From: a virus
IMG/VR virus record: IMGVR_UViG_3300044730_001503
Coordinates: 1 to 47,020 of that record
DNA length: 47,020 nucleotides
Reading direction: 5' to 3' (one strand)
Below the pieces are notes generated by a model. The model searched no databases and was not told where the DNA came from. It saw only the letters and a program-made list of their open reading frames with translations. The translations under genes and the position numbers were made by a program. Position 1 is the stretch's first letter. The number at the start of each line of letters is the position of its first letter. Of the stretch, positions 8,027 through 17,334 are shown piece by piece.

Positions 8027-9595
8027 TTACTGTCCTTCTGGTGGTATTCCTGCGGCTTGTTGTTGTGCAAGAAGTGCGGCTTGCTCTTGTTGCAACCTCG
8101 CACGATCTTCTGCCATTTCTTGTTCTAGTTCTTTCAATTCTTCTGGCAAATAACGCAAAATCTGTGTTTTGACGTATTTTGTTGAGAAATACTTTCCGAT
8201 GTAAGGTTCAACAAAAGAAAGCATCTTAATGCGCTCAGACAAAATTTCTGCTTCTTTGAGATCCCAGAAATAATTATCGGTATTGAATACAATCTTTATG
8301 TCACTCTTTAGCTCTTTCCAGTCGTCTTCTGTCATGACGCCCTTCAGAAGCAATTGAACTCGAAGTGTATCCATGAATAATTTTGAAAACTGGAAACGGA
8401 GTCTGTCAACAAATTTATAGAACTTTATTTCTTCTCTTGTAATTTCCGTTGAACGACCCATGTTAAAACCATTGGTTTCGGGTTGTAGACGGCTTAAAGG
8501 AACGTTTAAAGAACCGTATAATTTCTTTTTAAAATACTCTGCGTCTTCAATTTGTGAAAGTGATTGAGCACCCGGTAGTGTACTAATTTCTGTTCCACGA
8601 GAACCTTCTCTTCTTGGAAGCCAGTAATCTTCCAATACAGACATGAACTTTCTTTCGTCCCGAACTTCTCCGGTATCTTGGTTATAGATAAGTCGAGTGC
8701 GGAAACGGCTCATCATGTCTCGCATATATTGCTCGGCCTTTTGCTTTGGCAGCTGGCCAACGTCTACGTAGAATACTCTGCGCTCTGGCGCTCTTGCAAT
8801 ACGATAAACCAACAAAGCGTCTTCCATCTGACGCAACATGTTAAGTGGTCTAATTGCCTTATGCAGATATCCCAATACTCTCTTTGAGTTTAGATCAACG
8901 AGGCCAGATGGGACATATACAATGCTATCTAACGACAGATTTAAGCCCTGTGGGCCTGTCATTATATAACTGTCTTTATCCGTATTCGTATAAACGTAAA
9001 ATTCTTCGATTTCTTTGATCAATTGAACTGGGGGAGCATCACCGGGACCTTTCCCCATTTCTTTTTTAAGTTTTCTTACTTTCTTGATCTTAAGAGGGTC
9101 GATAGGAATCATTTCCTTTATTCCATCGGTTGGTAGATCTTTATCTATTACGATATTGTAATAAATTTTTGAATCAATATACCAGCGTCTAAATGTCTCG
9201 TAAGATCTATGATTAAAATCCAAAAGATGCAAGACTCTATCAAATTCTTTATAAATTTTTGTCTTAATATTTTCTGATATAGGACAATCATCTAGATTTA
9301 ATTTTACTGGTTTGTGGTCGCTGCCCGGAACAATTGCAGCATTGACAATTTCATCAATAGCATTGTCCAGCTCTGGGTATACAGACATATTTCTGTATTG
9401 AATTACGGATTGCTGCTCATCCCGCATGGTTGTGGCATAATCCAGAACCGTGCCAAAGAATCCACCTGCCTCAACCGTTACTGTGCCATCATATACTTCT
9501 GGAGCAGCAAAAGACTGCATGGCATTTTCATACTTGCCTTCTTTTGTATCTTTCTTCTTATTTCCAAATTCAAATCCAAATAATTCGATTTCCAT
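8027..9595 (-). CDS. gp20: Portal vertex protein gp20
   Basis: 522 residues; T4 gp20 is 524. Twelve copies form the portal ring through which DNA enters and leaves the head and on which the prohead starts. Family landmarks: 'YPELDNAIDEIVNAAIV' (about 75-91), 'PERRVFYVDVGQLPKQKAEQYM' (about 269-290), 'DYWLPRREGSRGTEISTLPG' (about 326-345) and 'LRFQFSKLFMDTLRVQLLLKG'. The C-terminus ends in a Gln/Glu/Ala-rich tail. It lies 3 nt downstream of the second tail-tube gene in the gp18-to-gp21 transcript. Confidence 0.97.
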   Translation of the reverse strand: MEIELFGFEFGNKKKDTKEGKYENAMQSFAAPEVYDGTVTVEAGGFFGTVLDYATTMRDEQQSVIQYRNMSVYPELDNAIDEIVNAAIVPGSDHKPVKLNLDDCPISENIKTKIYKEFDRVLHLLDFNHRSYETFRRWYIDSKIYYNIVIDKDLPTDGIKEMIPIDPLKIKKVRKLKKEMGKGPGDAPPVQLIKEIEEFYVYTNTDKDSYIMTGPQGLNLSLDSIVYVPSGLVDLNSKRVLGYLHKAIRPLNMLRQMEDALLVYRIARAPERRVFYVDVGQLPKQKAEQYMRDMMSRFRTRLIYNQDTGEVRDERKFMSVLEDYWLPRREGSRGTEISTLPGAQSLSQIEDAEYFKKKLYGSLNVPLSRLQPETNGFNMGRSTEITREEIKFYKFVDRLRFQFSKLFMDTLRVQLLLKGVMTEDDWKELKSDIKIVFNTDNYFWDLKEAEILSERIKMLSFVEPYIGKYFSTKYVKTQILRYLPEELKELEQEMAEDRARLQQEQAALLAQQQAAGIPPEGQ

Positions 9596-9598
9596 ATA

Positions 9599-10129
9599 TT
9601 AATTCCTTTGTGTCACATTTCTAATTTCAATGTAATCAAACACTATGATGACGTTAAAACTATTTAACTGGTTTGGATTACTCATGTTTAGACTTACTTG
9701 TTGGATACCGGCAGGCCAACATCCATGCAAAATAAATTCTTTTAGAATTGGATTTTCACCATCTTCACCATTTAAATTTAAATGCTGAATCGACCAGTTA
9801 TAAGCCTTATATGCATCTGCATTTATTGCAGAAACATTCGTATCGTGGTTATTGATAAGATCTTGCCACCTTTGAATCTGTCCCCAAATATTATTATTAC
9901 CGGTGTCATCCCATGCTTGGAACGACCATGTTCCGTAATCCTTTTCTCCGGGATAGTGGTATTTTCTTCCAAAATAGTCATAACTTATTGTTTTACTGGA
10001 AACACTGGGAACCTGTGTGGCTCTTACGTGAAAATCAGTAAAACCACCACCAGTAGGAAATGATCCATTTATCCTAAATCTGTTTGCTCTGGTTCCACCA
10101 AAGAAGTTTTCTTTAAAGTTGTTGAGCAT
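9599..10129 (-). CDS. gp19: Tail tube protein, second gp19 paralogue
   Basis: 176 residues; T4 gp19 is 163. Features of the tube family: N-terminal 'FFGGTRANRFRINGSF', 'HYPGEKDYGTWSFQAWDD' (the central strands), and the closing 'LHGCWPAGIQQVSLNMSN...FNVIIVFDYIEI', matching T4 'GLWPTNVGELQLDW...FEVTLALDYWE'. It lies 1 nt downstream of a sister gene of the same family. The two share the 'GGTRxNRF' opening and overall plan but are clearly diverged. One may build the tube shaft and the other a baseplate or terminal ring. Confidence 0.88.
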   Translation of the reverse strand: MLNNFKENFFGGTRANRFRINGSFPTGGGFTDFHVRATQVPSVSSKTISYDYFGRKYHYPGEKDYGTWSFQAWDDTGNNNIWGQIQRWQDLINNHDTNVSAINADAYKAYNWSIQHLNLNGEDGENPILKEFILHGCWPAGIQQVSLNMSNPNQLNSFNVIIVFDYIEIRNVTQRN

Positions 10130-10130
10130 A

Positions 10131-10685
10131 TCAGCTATTATAGTTATCCTGAATTTTTAGGTAATCGAAAGTAAGTGTAACGCTAAACCCAACAAAGTTT
10201 ACTTCACCCATGTTTAAATTGATTTCACCTACAACTGATGGCCAACATTTATAAAGATAAATCGTTTTGATTGGACTGTCCATGTCACCGTTTGGGCCAA
10301 GTTGTTTGATGTTCCATGTGGTTTGAAAACCTTGATACGAATAATCGTTATTTTTCACTAAGTGTGTGTAGTGGCCATCCATGTATTCCGACCATTTGTG
10401 CATGGCCTTCCACAGATTTTCTGTATTGTTATCATCATAAATTCCAACAGACCATGTACTGTATTGACGATCCCCTGCAAATGTGATATTTCTTCCACGA
10501 TATGGAACAGTTATCGTATTGACCTGAACTGCCGGTAAAGATGCGGAAACAATTTTAAACTGAGAATCAGCAGAAGTCACATTTATAGTAGAAGGCCATG
10601 TTGGAGTAACGACGAATCTATTAGACCTCGTTCCACCATTGAATCCATCCTTAAATGAAATTATGCTATTATTGTTTGCTGGCAT
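10131..10685 (-). CDS. gp19: Tail tube protein, first gp19 paralogue
   Basis: 184 residues. It shares the layout of its neighbour: 'GFNGGTRSNRFVVTP', 'TFAGDRQYSTWSVGIYDDN' (T4 'NVAGDRTFDDWTVTVMND') and 'YKCWPSVVGEINLNMGEVNFVGFSVTLTFDYLKI'. It directly follows gp18 with an overlap of one base, the T4 order for gp18-gp19, so this copy is the better candidate for the main tube. The tube lies inside the sheath and carries the tape measure before DNA passes. Confidence 0.9.
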   Translation of the reverse strand: MPANNNSIISFKDGFNGGTRSNRFVVTPTWPSTINVTSADSQFKIVSASLPAVQVNTITVPYRGRNITFAGDRQYSTWSVGIYDDNNTENLWKAMHKWSEYMDGHYTHLVKNNDYSYQGFQTTWNIKQLGPNGDMDSPIKTIYLYKCWPSVVGEINLNMGEVNFVGFSVTLTFDYLKIQDNYNS

Positions 10686-12001
10686 TATTGTGTTAGAGTA
10701 ATATTGATTGCAAAACTGTCAATACTGTAAATCGGCTTGATTACGACTTCAATTGTTAAGGAAGAACTATTATCTTGATTGTTGGTAGCATCGCACAAAA
10801 TTTGAGTTTGTGTGGTATCAATATACGGAGCAAATGGATCTAGTCCGGTCTCCACTTCTGCTGTTACTTGGGCTCGCGTAGAGGCGTTATTGATATCAAA
10901 GAGGTATTTCAACGCAATCTGCGTAATCATTTCTTGTAAAGCTGACTTTAATCTTGACGGTCCTATACGATCATCTGAACTAAAAGTAGCGCTTGCAGTA
11001 GCTCCTGTTAAATCACTTCCTAAAAATTTGGGATTGTAATTTACAAAGAAATTTACTCTATTTGTTCTAAATGTATTCTTTAGAGAATCAGTCCAATTAA
11101 TAGGATTTACAACATTACCGTTAAGAACCGTTGCACGATCAACACCGGCAACTGTTAGATATTGTTCTTTTCTATTTTTAGATCTTGTAAAAAATCCACC
11201 CACGTCCCCGACTGCAGGAATGGTGTAAGTAAGTTTGCTATTGCTTAATAGAGTGGTTGTATCCAAATCAGTAACGGTTTTTACACCATAAACATTAAAG
11301 ATTCTATTTGCAACGGTTGTTCCTGTTACAAGAGTAGCATCATTAAAAAGTGTAGCATAATCCGCCATCGTATATCCAGCTCCAGTATAACCGGAAAGTG
11401 AGCCACTATTTGCAGGAATCGTTGGGAATACGCCTGCAGTGTATGGCTGGTCAATCAACCACTGACATGCTGAAGTGTTACCTTCTTTTCCGATAACAAG
11501 ATCCAAATAAATTTCACTATCAGTAATATAGGAATCAAAACCAGAAGGTTCACCAACAAGAACAAGATTGCCACCATATGCCAGATATGATAGAGCGTGC
11601 AGCAAATCGGTTCCTGGTGTTTGTGGTACGACTCTTACGACATTATCCACAGTTCCATTAGTAACAAAAAATCCATAAGTTCCACCGTCTGTTGGATTTG
11701 AAATTAAACAAGATGTAATTCCAGATAGTTTATTCAAATCTCCAATTAAATCTTGGGGAGTAGTATAAAGAATATATTGGGACGTAGTGGATCCCTTTGG
11801 GGTTGCTCCGTAAAGATATGCTCTGGAATATGTTAACCAGCCAAATAAACCACCCGGATCAGATCCAGCTGCACCAGAAGTACCATCGAATGTAAAGCCG
11901 GAATTATATGGGCTACCGAGAATCATACCGGCGTATAGCGGTAAGGTGGTACTTTCGGTAAAATATTGGTTTGAACTGACAAAAGAGCTGAGTGATGGCA
12001 T
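10685..12001 (-). CDS. gp18: Contractile tail sheath protein gp18, compact form
   Basis: 438 residues, much shorter than T4 gp18 (659). The core at both ends is recognisable: an N-terminal 'PLYAGMILGSPYNSG' and, in the C-terminal third, 'GDVGGFFTRSKNRKEQYLTVAGVDRATVLNG', 'NPINWTDSLKNTFRTNRVNFFVNYNPKFLG' and 'RIGPSRLKSALQEMITQIALKYLFDINN', typical of the sheath subunit interlocking domain. The shortfall probably reflects absence of the protruding surface domains of T4. It opens a late transcript behind GCTAAATA, with an AAAGGG ribosome binding site. Confidence 0.92.
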   Translation of the reverse strand: MPSLSSFVSSNQYFTESTTLPLYAGMILGSPYNSGFTFDGTSGAAGSDPGGLFGWLTYSRAYLYGATPKGSTTSQYILYTTPQDLIGDLNKLSGITSCLISNPTDGGTYGFFVTNGTVDNVVRVVPQTPGTDLLHALSYLAYGGNLVLVGEPSGFDSYITDSEIYLDLVIGKEGNTSACQWLIDQPYTAGVFPTIPANSGSLSGYTGAGYTMADYATLFNDATLVTGTTVANRIFNVYGVKTVTDLDTTTLLSNSKLTYTIPAVGDVGGFFTRSKNRKEQYLTVAGVDRATVLNGNVVNPINWTDSLKNTFRTNRVNFFVNYNPKFLGSDLTGATASATFSSDDRIGPSRLKSALQEMITQIALKYLFDINNASTRAQVTAEVETGLDPFAPYIDTTQTQILCDATNNQDNSSSLTIEVVIKPIYSIDSFAINITLTQ

Positions 12002-12023
12002 TTAGGATCCCTTTTCTAAAAAA

Positions 12024-12031
12024 TATTTAGC
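12024..12031 (-). promoter_or_regulatory. Late promoter for the gp18 to gp21 unit (GCTAAATA)
   Basis: The GCTAAATA box on the minus strand is followed by TTTTTTAG and AAAAGGGATCC before the gp18 start at 12001. The 22-nt leader carries a ribosome binding site. The box sits 5 nt beyond the gp17 stop. Confidence 0.65.
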
Positions 12032-12035
12032 ATTA

Positions 12036-13691
12036 TTATGTAGGGTACCACACAGCTCCTCCTGAAACAAATTCTTCTCCATCCTCGTCATTTCTTTGGT
12101 CTGGTATGAATAAAATGTTATCATCTTCTGGCTTGGATGCTTCTTCGTAGTTAAATTTTGCCTGTTCTACCAGATCAGCAAAATATTCTTGTCGAGTTAG
12201 CCAAGCAAAGAACACCAAACTCATTACCAAATCGTCATGCTGGCCGTCATCAGCCTTGTAGGTGTTTGATTTAGATACGAAAGACATCAATTCGGATATG
12301 ATTCTTTCATCATTTAATAAAATTTTATCTTCTTCAATCAATCTTTTTAAGATGGCGCAACCTATTTTTTTAGTTTGGGCAGTAGTACGAATACCCATTT
12401 CATTTTTACCAACACCACCAAAGCCTTGTGATAGGATTTGGCCCTTTCTTCCAAGAACCTTTGTCATCAACACATTTTCATATTCTAGATCAGTATGCAG
12501 AATATTTGAAACCTGGCCACCAAGATCATTGGTTTCGATCAACACATAAGCATTATTATATGCTTTTGCAGCGTTTAATATTACTGTAGGAAAATTGAAT
12601 GGGCTTATTGTATTATTTCTATACGATGCAACAACTTTATATGGAGCTTGTGATCCTTCAATTACGGTAAATGCCGAATAGTCTACTCCTTGGCCTCTGG
12701 AAACATCGGCCTGCAAAAAATAGGTTTTGTCTTTCTGTGGTGTTTCATAAACCCTATAACCCTCTGCATTTTCGCTTATTGGTTCTTCGGGAGCTAGTAA
12801 ATTTAATTTACTGGAAGAAATTAGGGTGTTGGAAGATCCCAAAAAGCTGCAGCCATATTCTTGTTCAAATTGATCTGCACTTGTATTGGCTATCTGCTCC
12901 GCTGCCCAGTTGTCATCACGTAGTTTAGGACTGCCGGGACTAATTGGGGTATCTCTCCAAGTTACTTCGACTGGAACGAATTTATTTTTTAACTTATGAC
13001 CTTCTGGTCTTTTGGCATCTACCCAAAGTTTATGAAAATGATTCATACCGTTTGGCGTAGAAACAATGATAAGCTTTGTGGTGGTACCTGCGGAAATGGT
13101 TGGATAGGTAGATGTATAGAATTCTTCTGCTACGTGACTCGGCAAGAAGGCGTATTCGTCCAACAGAAGTAGGTTATAAGAACCACCACGGATAGCCGAT
13201 GAGCTTGTTGCATCGCACATCACTCTAGAGCCGTTTTCTAATTTAAAACTGGTTTTATTCCATTCTACCACGCCCTGCTGGAGGAAGTGCGGCAAGTTTT
13301 CATATGCCAGTTGCAATTTGGAAAAAAGTTCTTCTTTAGCTGTTTTTAAACGGTTAGCGAGAATTGCTACGTTAACGCTTTGATTGAATGTTATGTAATG
13401 GCAAATATAGCTAGTAACACACGTTGATTTACCACACTGGCGGGGCCACTTGGAAATGGTAAAGCGACTGTCATGAATTGCATTAACAAAGTTTTTTTGA
13501 TATTGATATAGATTAAAGGGGACAATTCCTTTGTCCAGAGTCTTTACTTTGATGTATTTTTCACAAAAGTATACTGGATCTTTTGCACATTTAACATATT
13601 CTTTTAGTTGTTCTTCTGTATATTGAAGCTCAACACCGGGCAGTTTTAGCTTTGGATTATTTCTATAACCCTCTTTATGTATTTGAGCCAT
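12036..13691 (-). CDS. gp17: Terminase large subunit gp17
   Basis: 551 residues; T4 gp17 is 610. It is the ATP-driven packaging motor and headful nuclease. ATPase domain: Walker A PRQCGKST (83-90) and Walker B LLLLDEYAF (D178, E179). Nuclease domain (RNase H fold): an acidic residue in 'QADVSRGQGVDYSAF' (D329), E385 in 'IETNDLGG', and the pair D485-D486 in 'QHDDLVMSL'. All expected catalytic acids are present. It overlaps the end of gp16 by 17 nt, as often seen for this pair. Confidence 0.97.
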   Translation of the reverse strand: MAQIHKEGYRNNPKLKLPGVELQYTEEQLKEYVKCAKDPVYFCEKYIKVKTLDKGIVPFNLYQYQKNFVNAIHDSRFTISKWPRQCGKSTCVTSYICHYITFNQSVNVAILANRLKTAKEELFSKLQLAYENLPHFLQQGVVEWNKTSFKLENGSRVMCDATSSSAIRGGSYNLLLLDEYAFLPSHVAEEFYTSTYPTISAGTTTKLIIVSTPNGMNHFHKLWVDAKRPEGHKLKNKFVPVEVTWRDTPISPGSPKLRDDNWAAEQIANTSADQFEQEYGCSFLGSSNTLISSSKLNLLAPEEPISENAEGYRVYETPQKDKTYFLQADVSRGQGVDYSAFTVIEGSQAPYKVVASYRNNTISPFNFPTVILNAAKAYNNAYVLIETNDLGGQVSNILHTDLEYENVLMTKVLGRKGQILSQGFGGVGKNEMGIRTTAQTKKIGCAILKRLIEEDKILLNDERIISELMSFVSKSNTYKADDGQHDDLVMSLVFFAWLTRQEYFADLVEQAKFNYEEASKPEDDNILFIPDQRNDEDGEEFVSGGAVWYPT

Positions 13692-14112
13692 TATCTAAAA
13701 TCTCCGCTTCCACAATATCTTTTTCTGTACTTCTATCTTTATTTAAGAGATTTTGTAAATCTTTTGTGGAACCTACAAACACAGAATTATTGGTTTGTTT
13801 TACCTCTACTTTTGTACCTGTAGTATCTTTTGCTTTTTTATGAACGTCGAGCATATTGTTATTCAGGTCTGCCATAGTTTTTAAAAGAATGGCGACAACT
13901 TCAAATGCTCTGGGGGAATCGGATTCCGTTGCAACTTTTAATGCAGCCTCCAATGCCACATTTCCATTACCAATCAAATCTTTTAGATTTGATTGTACCA
14001 TTTCATAGTCTTTTTGGAATGATGCCTGATCATACGTTCCACCAGAATTTGTTTTTGGCTGCACTGCCGGAACGTCATTTAAATTAAACAGTTTTGTTAA
14101 ATTTTTATTCAT
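13675..14112 (-). CDS. gp16: Terminase small subunit gp16
   Basis: 145 residues; T4 gp16 is 164. It recognises DNA and regulates gp17. The pattern is T4-like: an N-terminal 'LFNLNDVPAV', then a central helical hairpin ('QKDYEMVQSNLKDLIGNGNVALEAALKVATESDSPRAFEVVAILLKTMADLN', about 32-83) that builds the oligomer ring, then a polar tail. I use ATG 14112; the TTG at 14121 would overlap gp15 further. Position directly upstream of gp17 confirms the call. Confidence 0.9.
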   Translation of the reverse strand: MNKNLTKLFNLNDVPAVQPKTNSGGTYDQASFQKDYEMVQSNLKDLIGNGNVALEAALKVATESDSPRAFEVVAILLKTMADLNNNMLDVHKKAKDTTGTKVEVKQTNNSVFVGSTKDLQNLLNKDRSTEKDIVEAEILDNGSNT

Positions 14113-14113
14113 A

Positions 14114-14758
14114 TTAATCAAATATAATCAAGTTTGAAGAACTTATGCCGCTAACAGCCTTGACCTCACCGAATATCCAGGCTTTGGCAACAAATTGAAA
14201 TGAGGCTATATTAAGTCTTCTACTGGAAAGATCTCCTTCATACCGTTCACTCAAATTATTATTAACCATTATTACGGGAATCTGCACATTTGTCTGTACT
14301 TCATTCATGTCAATTGTAATTACATGATCTGGAACAAAATATGGCATTATTTGTTCAACAATCTGTAGCATATCATCGGTATGCCGTGTATAGACAAAAA
14401 GATTAAAACTTACATTTACTGGTATTTGATTGTATACACCACTACCACTTGGTCCACAATTTATCATATTATCGTTTTTTGCAAAACGATTAAATCTTCG
14501 TGATGGGTCCGGAGATATGCTATTTAAAATATAACTTATAATTGGAACCTGGACTTCAATTCTTGTTCCTGGAGTTATTGAAGAAGGTTGTAACAATCTT
14601 TGTATAAATTTTTCTTGCGGTGAATAATGCACGGGAACCCGGATGTTTGTGGTATTTCCGGTATCTGGATCCACGTGACCCACTTCAATATTGCTAAACA
14701 GAGACCCAAATGATACTATTAATTTTCTTAAATTTTGATTATAAAAATATCCGAACAT
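14114..14758 (-). CDS. gp15: Tail terminator/sheath stabiliser gp15
   Basis: 214 residues; T4 gp15 is 272. It forms the hexameric ring that ends the tail and joins it to the neck. The protein opens MFGYFYNQNLRKL, matching T4 MFGYFYNSSFRRY. It keeps 'LFSNIEVGHVD', 'RVPVHYSPQEKFIQRL', 'NLFVYTRHTDDMLQIVEQIMPYF' and 'LSSRRLNIASFQFVAKAW', each with a T4 counterpart. I moved the start from 14776 to 14758 because that is the T4-equivalent methionine; it overlaps the gp14 stop as TAATG. The long proline-rich T4 tail is missing. Confidence 0.95.
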   Translation of the reverse strand: MFGYFYNQNLRKLIVSFGSLFSNIEVGHVDPDTGNTTNIRVPVHYSPQEKFIQRLLQPSSITPGTRIEVQVPIISYILNSISPDPSRRFNRFAKNDNMINCGPSGSGVYNQIPVNVSFNLFVYTRHTDDMLQIVEQIMPYFVPDHVITIDMNEVQTNVQIPVIMVNNNLSERYEGDLSSRRLNIASFQFVAKAWIFGEVKAVSGISSSNLIIFD

Positions 14759-15435
14759 TATGGGCCTCCTGGACAATCTACTTCATCAAATGGATTGTTT
14801 GGATCAAACCCATATGAATTGCCTTCTGATTCAAGAATATCATTGATGCCGTATGTGGTTCCAAGATTATTTGCAAGAGGAATTATAACAGAACCAGACA
14901 ATCCGCTTGTTGTATTGGTATACGGAGCATTGATATTGCTGTTTGGGGTATCTATCTTTTCGTAGCTGTATGTGAATAATTCAGCAGTTATTTGATATGA
15001 ATATAATTTACCGAGCGGATAAAAAGGATTTTCATGCTCTACAAAATTAATTTCAAACAAAGACTTTGAGAGCGGAAAATAAATCAAATCGCCTTCTCGG
15101 GGGCGTGTTATCGCTGAATCACTATCTGTTACTTGTTCTCTAAAACGTCGTCTTGCAGTTATTAGAGTAATTTTGTCTTTAATCTCCAACCCAAATTGCG
15201 TAATTACATCGGTTCCATCAAACCCTTTATAGGATTGAATGTACATTTCAAGAACATAAGCCTTTTCAAACGAAGATCCGGGATCTTCACCGAAGACTTT
15301 ATCGATGTTAAAATACTTTCGAGGTACGTAATAACAATCCTGTCCAATTCCCTGTATCAATTCTACAGTAATATCTTCAACAAGATTTTGCTCTGGTTGG
15401 TATGATGTTAGATTGATGTATGGATTTGTTGCCAT
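14758..15435 (-). CDS. gp14: Neck protein gp14
   Basis: 225 residues; T4 gp14 is 256. With gp13 it closes the filled head and provides the tail attachment site. Shared segments with T4 include 'NPYINLTSYQPEQNLVEDI', 'GQDCYYVPRKY' (T4 'GVECYYVPREY'), 'VFGEDPGSSFEKAYVLEMYIQSYKGFDG' and 'PREGDLIYFPLSKSLFEINFVEHENPFYPLGK'. It starts 1 nt after the gp13 stop and overlaps gp15. Confidence 0.96.
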   Translation of the reverse strand: MATNPYINLTSYQPEQNLVEDITVELIQGIGQDCYYVPRKYFNIDKVFGEDPGSSFEKAYVLEMYIQSYKGFDGTDVITQFGLEIKDKITLITARRRFREQVTDSDSAITRPREGDLIYFPLSKSLFEINFVEHENPFYPLGKLYSYQITAELFTYSYEKIDTPNSNINAPYTNTTSGLSGSVIIPLANNLGTTYGINDILESEGNSYGFDPNNPFDEVDCPGGP

Positions 15436-15436
15436 A

Positions 15437-16267
15437 TTATCCGATCATTGGGTCTATCGGAGATTCGTAGACCTTAGTTAGCATTTGTTCTATTTCTTGC
15501 AATTCCCTGACAGCCTCCTGCATCATTGCAGGGGCATTCAATTGTGCTCCACCAGGAAGAGGCATGCCAGCAAACTTTAACAAATTTTGCGCCCACTGTT
15601 TTTTAAGTAAAGCTGCATAATGACGTTTAAAAATTCTGTCATCCCATACTTTTGGATAATAGTCTGGATTTATTTTGACATATGCCTCTACCATTAGGTA
15701 ATTGCTATCTTCCATATCGGACGGCTGCGTTTCAAGATAAAGCCTGTTTGTTGTTTTGGTGTATGTATAAGAGACAGGGTAATTGAATACATCATTGATT
15801 AGCGAGATGTATTGCATGCTTTCCATATATGTTGCCATAGGTCCTTGTGAAAGACCACCCTGGTTAAAATAAAGACCGAAGAAATCAAATAGCGTCATTT
15901 GATATCTTAAGTCAAACATGTAATCACCGGCCTGATCGCTTGGGCTATAAACTTTTGTAATAGACACGATGTCATCTGCTGCTGGCCAGAAAGCCGTGGC
16001 ACCGCTGGATGCCGATGTCACGCCTTGTGCGCCTACGGCATAGCCAAAAGTACTGACATCAAAATATTGGTTTGTTACATAAGTCGAAGAAATTGGAACT
16101 ACGAACTGAGCTCTCTGATTGAAATCAAAATGCCTTTCCTGCATATATTCTAAAGATTCGTCTAAGCGATCTTCAGCCTGCTCCGGATCAACGTTTATCT
16201 GGATTACTGGGGCTCCAAGTTTTCTAAACGTGTAATTTATAAAGTCTTCTCTGGTGGTGATGGCCAT
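15437..16267 (-). CDS. gp13: Neck protein gp13
   Basis: 276 residues; T4 gp13 is 309. It forms the dodecameric head-completion ring under the portal. The N-terminal 'FRKLGAPVIQINVDPEQAEDRLDESLEYMQERHFD' matches T4 '[35 protein letters not shown]', and 'KRHYAALLKKQWAQNLLKFAGMPLPGGAQLN' is the family C-terminal signature. It opens the unit gp13-gp14-gp15-gp16-gp17. Its late box ends only 5 nt before the ATG and no ribosome binding site is present. Confidence 0.96.
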   Translation of the reverse strand: MAITTREDFINYTFRKLGAPVIQINVDPEQAEDRLDESLEYMQERHFDFNQRAQFVVPISSTYVTNQYFDVSTFGYAVGAQGVTSASSGATAFWPAADDIVSITKVYSPSDQAGDYMFDLRYQMTLFDFFGLYFNQGGLSQGPMATYMESMQYISLINDVFNYPVSYTYTKTTNRLYLETQPSDMEDSNYLMVEAYVKINPDYYPKVWDDRIFKRHYAALLKKQWAQNLLKFAGMPLPGGAQLNAPAMMQEAVRELQEIEQMLTKVYESPIDPMIG

Positions 16268-16272
16268 AAAAA

Positions 16273-16280
16273 TATTTATG
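16273..16280 (-). promoter_or_regulatory. Late promoter for the neck and terminase unit (CATAAATA), 5 nt before start
   Basis: CATAAATA is followed by TTTTT and the gp13 ATG. The start of gp13 is fixed by family alignment, so the short distance is not a start-calling artefact. Five genes appear to depend on it. Confidence 0.75.
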
Positions 16281-16298
16281 TATTTTCAATGATTTTGT

Positions 16299-16697
16299 TT
16301 ATTTACCACCAATTGTGACCGAGACAAATTTAATGGATTCCGGATCTAAAGATTCAATTTGTTCTTTTCTTTCTTTTATATCTGGATTAAAAAAATTGGG
16401 ATCATAGTTTGAAAACCCCGGCATATGAACCGGACAATTCAGAACAGGGTAATCCAACTTTGCATATTCATCACCATCTTTTAAGAGAACTGTATGTGGT
16501 TTGTCACCACATCCACATCTACCGCATACGTGTTTTCCTTTATCAGAACTTTCCTTCAAGTAAGGGCAGGGACTCGCAATAACACCACCACCGAAGCAAG
16601 ATACTACCCGGAGCTGTTTTGTTTCCAGATCTGCCTTTTTGTTGCCGATTCCTCTAGATGCTAGAGAAGCAGCAAACATCATCATTTTTTTTATCAT
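16299..16697 (-). CDS. Cysteine-rich protein with CxxCGC zinc-ribbon-like motif
   Basis: 132 residues from ATG 16697 (MIKKMMMF). An earlier start at 16742 would overlap the preceding gene by 44 nt and is less likely. The N-terminus has a short hydrophobic patch. The core carries cysteines in 'VSCFGGGVIASPCPYL', then 'CGRCGCGDKPHTVLL', ending with 'PVLNCPVHMPGF'. The pattern CxxCGCxxK...CP resembles a small metal-binding unit, also seen at 31258-31932. It is the last gene of the gp25-gp6-gp7 baseplate transcript. Function unknown; metal binding is inferred. Confidence 0.7.
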   Translation of the reverse strand: MIKKMMMFAASLASRGIGNKKADLETKQLRVVSCFGGGVIASPCPYLKESSDKGKHVCGRCGCGDKPHTVLLKDGDEYAKLDYPVLNCPVHMPGFSNYDPNFFNPDIKERKEQIESLDPESIKFVSVTIGGK

Positions 16698-16698
16698 C

Positions 16699-17334
16699 TT
16701 AAATAGCCTTATATTGTAAAACCATTCCCGCAGGAATAACATATTCTTTTAAGAAGGTATCATATTGTTGTAAATTAGAAAGCTGTGCTGAAGTTATTTG
16801 AATTTCAAATGAAGCATAACCAGCAGTTACAACATAAACATCGGACCAATTAAATCCTAAAAAACCACAGATTAAATATTTAATAGCTGCCGGTGTTCCC
16901 TTTAGATTAAAATAGTTTGCATCAATTTTTGTTGCAAATTTTCTAATGTTTGGTAATATATCTGAATATGGTGTCGCACTGAAATCCATACCCGGAAAAT
17001 AAAATTCCGCCAGAGCCTCTAAAAAAATATTATTCATATATGCGGGAACTCTTATATTTTCCCAATCTAGTTGAGCCCCATATCCATAATCTTGACTAAA
17101 AAGCCATCTAAAATAATATTTTATAAATGGTACTATTGTTACATTTTCTGGATTTTGTTTGTATTCTTTTAAAATCCACTGTGGAAATAATGATTCTGTA
17201 GTTAAAAGATCACCAACCCACGGCGTGGAAGCCGTAGAATTAAATTCACTTCCAAGCTCAGAACTTATATTCTGAGCAGTAAAAGCAACTTTACCATTTA
17301 AATTTAAAATTTGGTTATCTAACAGTAAAATCAT
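16699..17334 (-). CDS. Baseplate wedge protein, gp7-core/P2 gpI-like
   Basis: 211 residues from ATG 17334, which overlaps the gp6 stop as ATGA; the longer reading from 17454 has no support. The order gp25, gp6, this gene mirrors the P2 order of W, J and I, and in T4 the gp7 core is the counterpart of gpI. The segment 'LKGTPAAIKYLICGFLGFNWSDVYV' (about 150-174) is the usual gpI-type element where a helix packs after 'GT(P/K)xAI'. T4 gp7 itself is 1032 residues, so this would be a minimal wedge. The identification is from synteny and one motif. Confidence 0.6.
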   Translation of the reverse strand: MILLLDNQILNLNGKVAFTAQNISSELGSEFNSTASTPWVGDLLTTESLFPQWILKEYKQNPENVTIVPFIKYYFRWLFSQDYGYGAQLDWENIRVPAYMNNIFLEALAEFYFPGMDFSATPYSDILPNIRKFATKIDANYFNLKGTPAAIKYLICGFLGFNWSDVYVVTAGYASFEIQITSAQLSNLQQYDTFLKEYVIPAGMVLQYKAI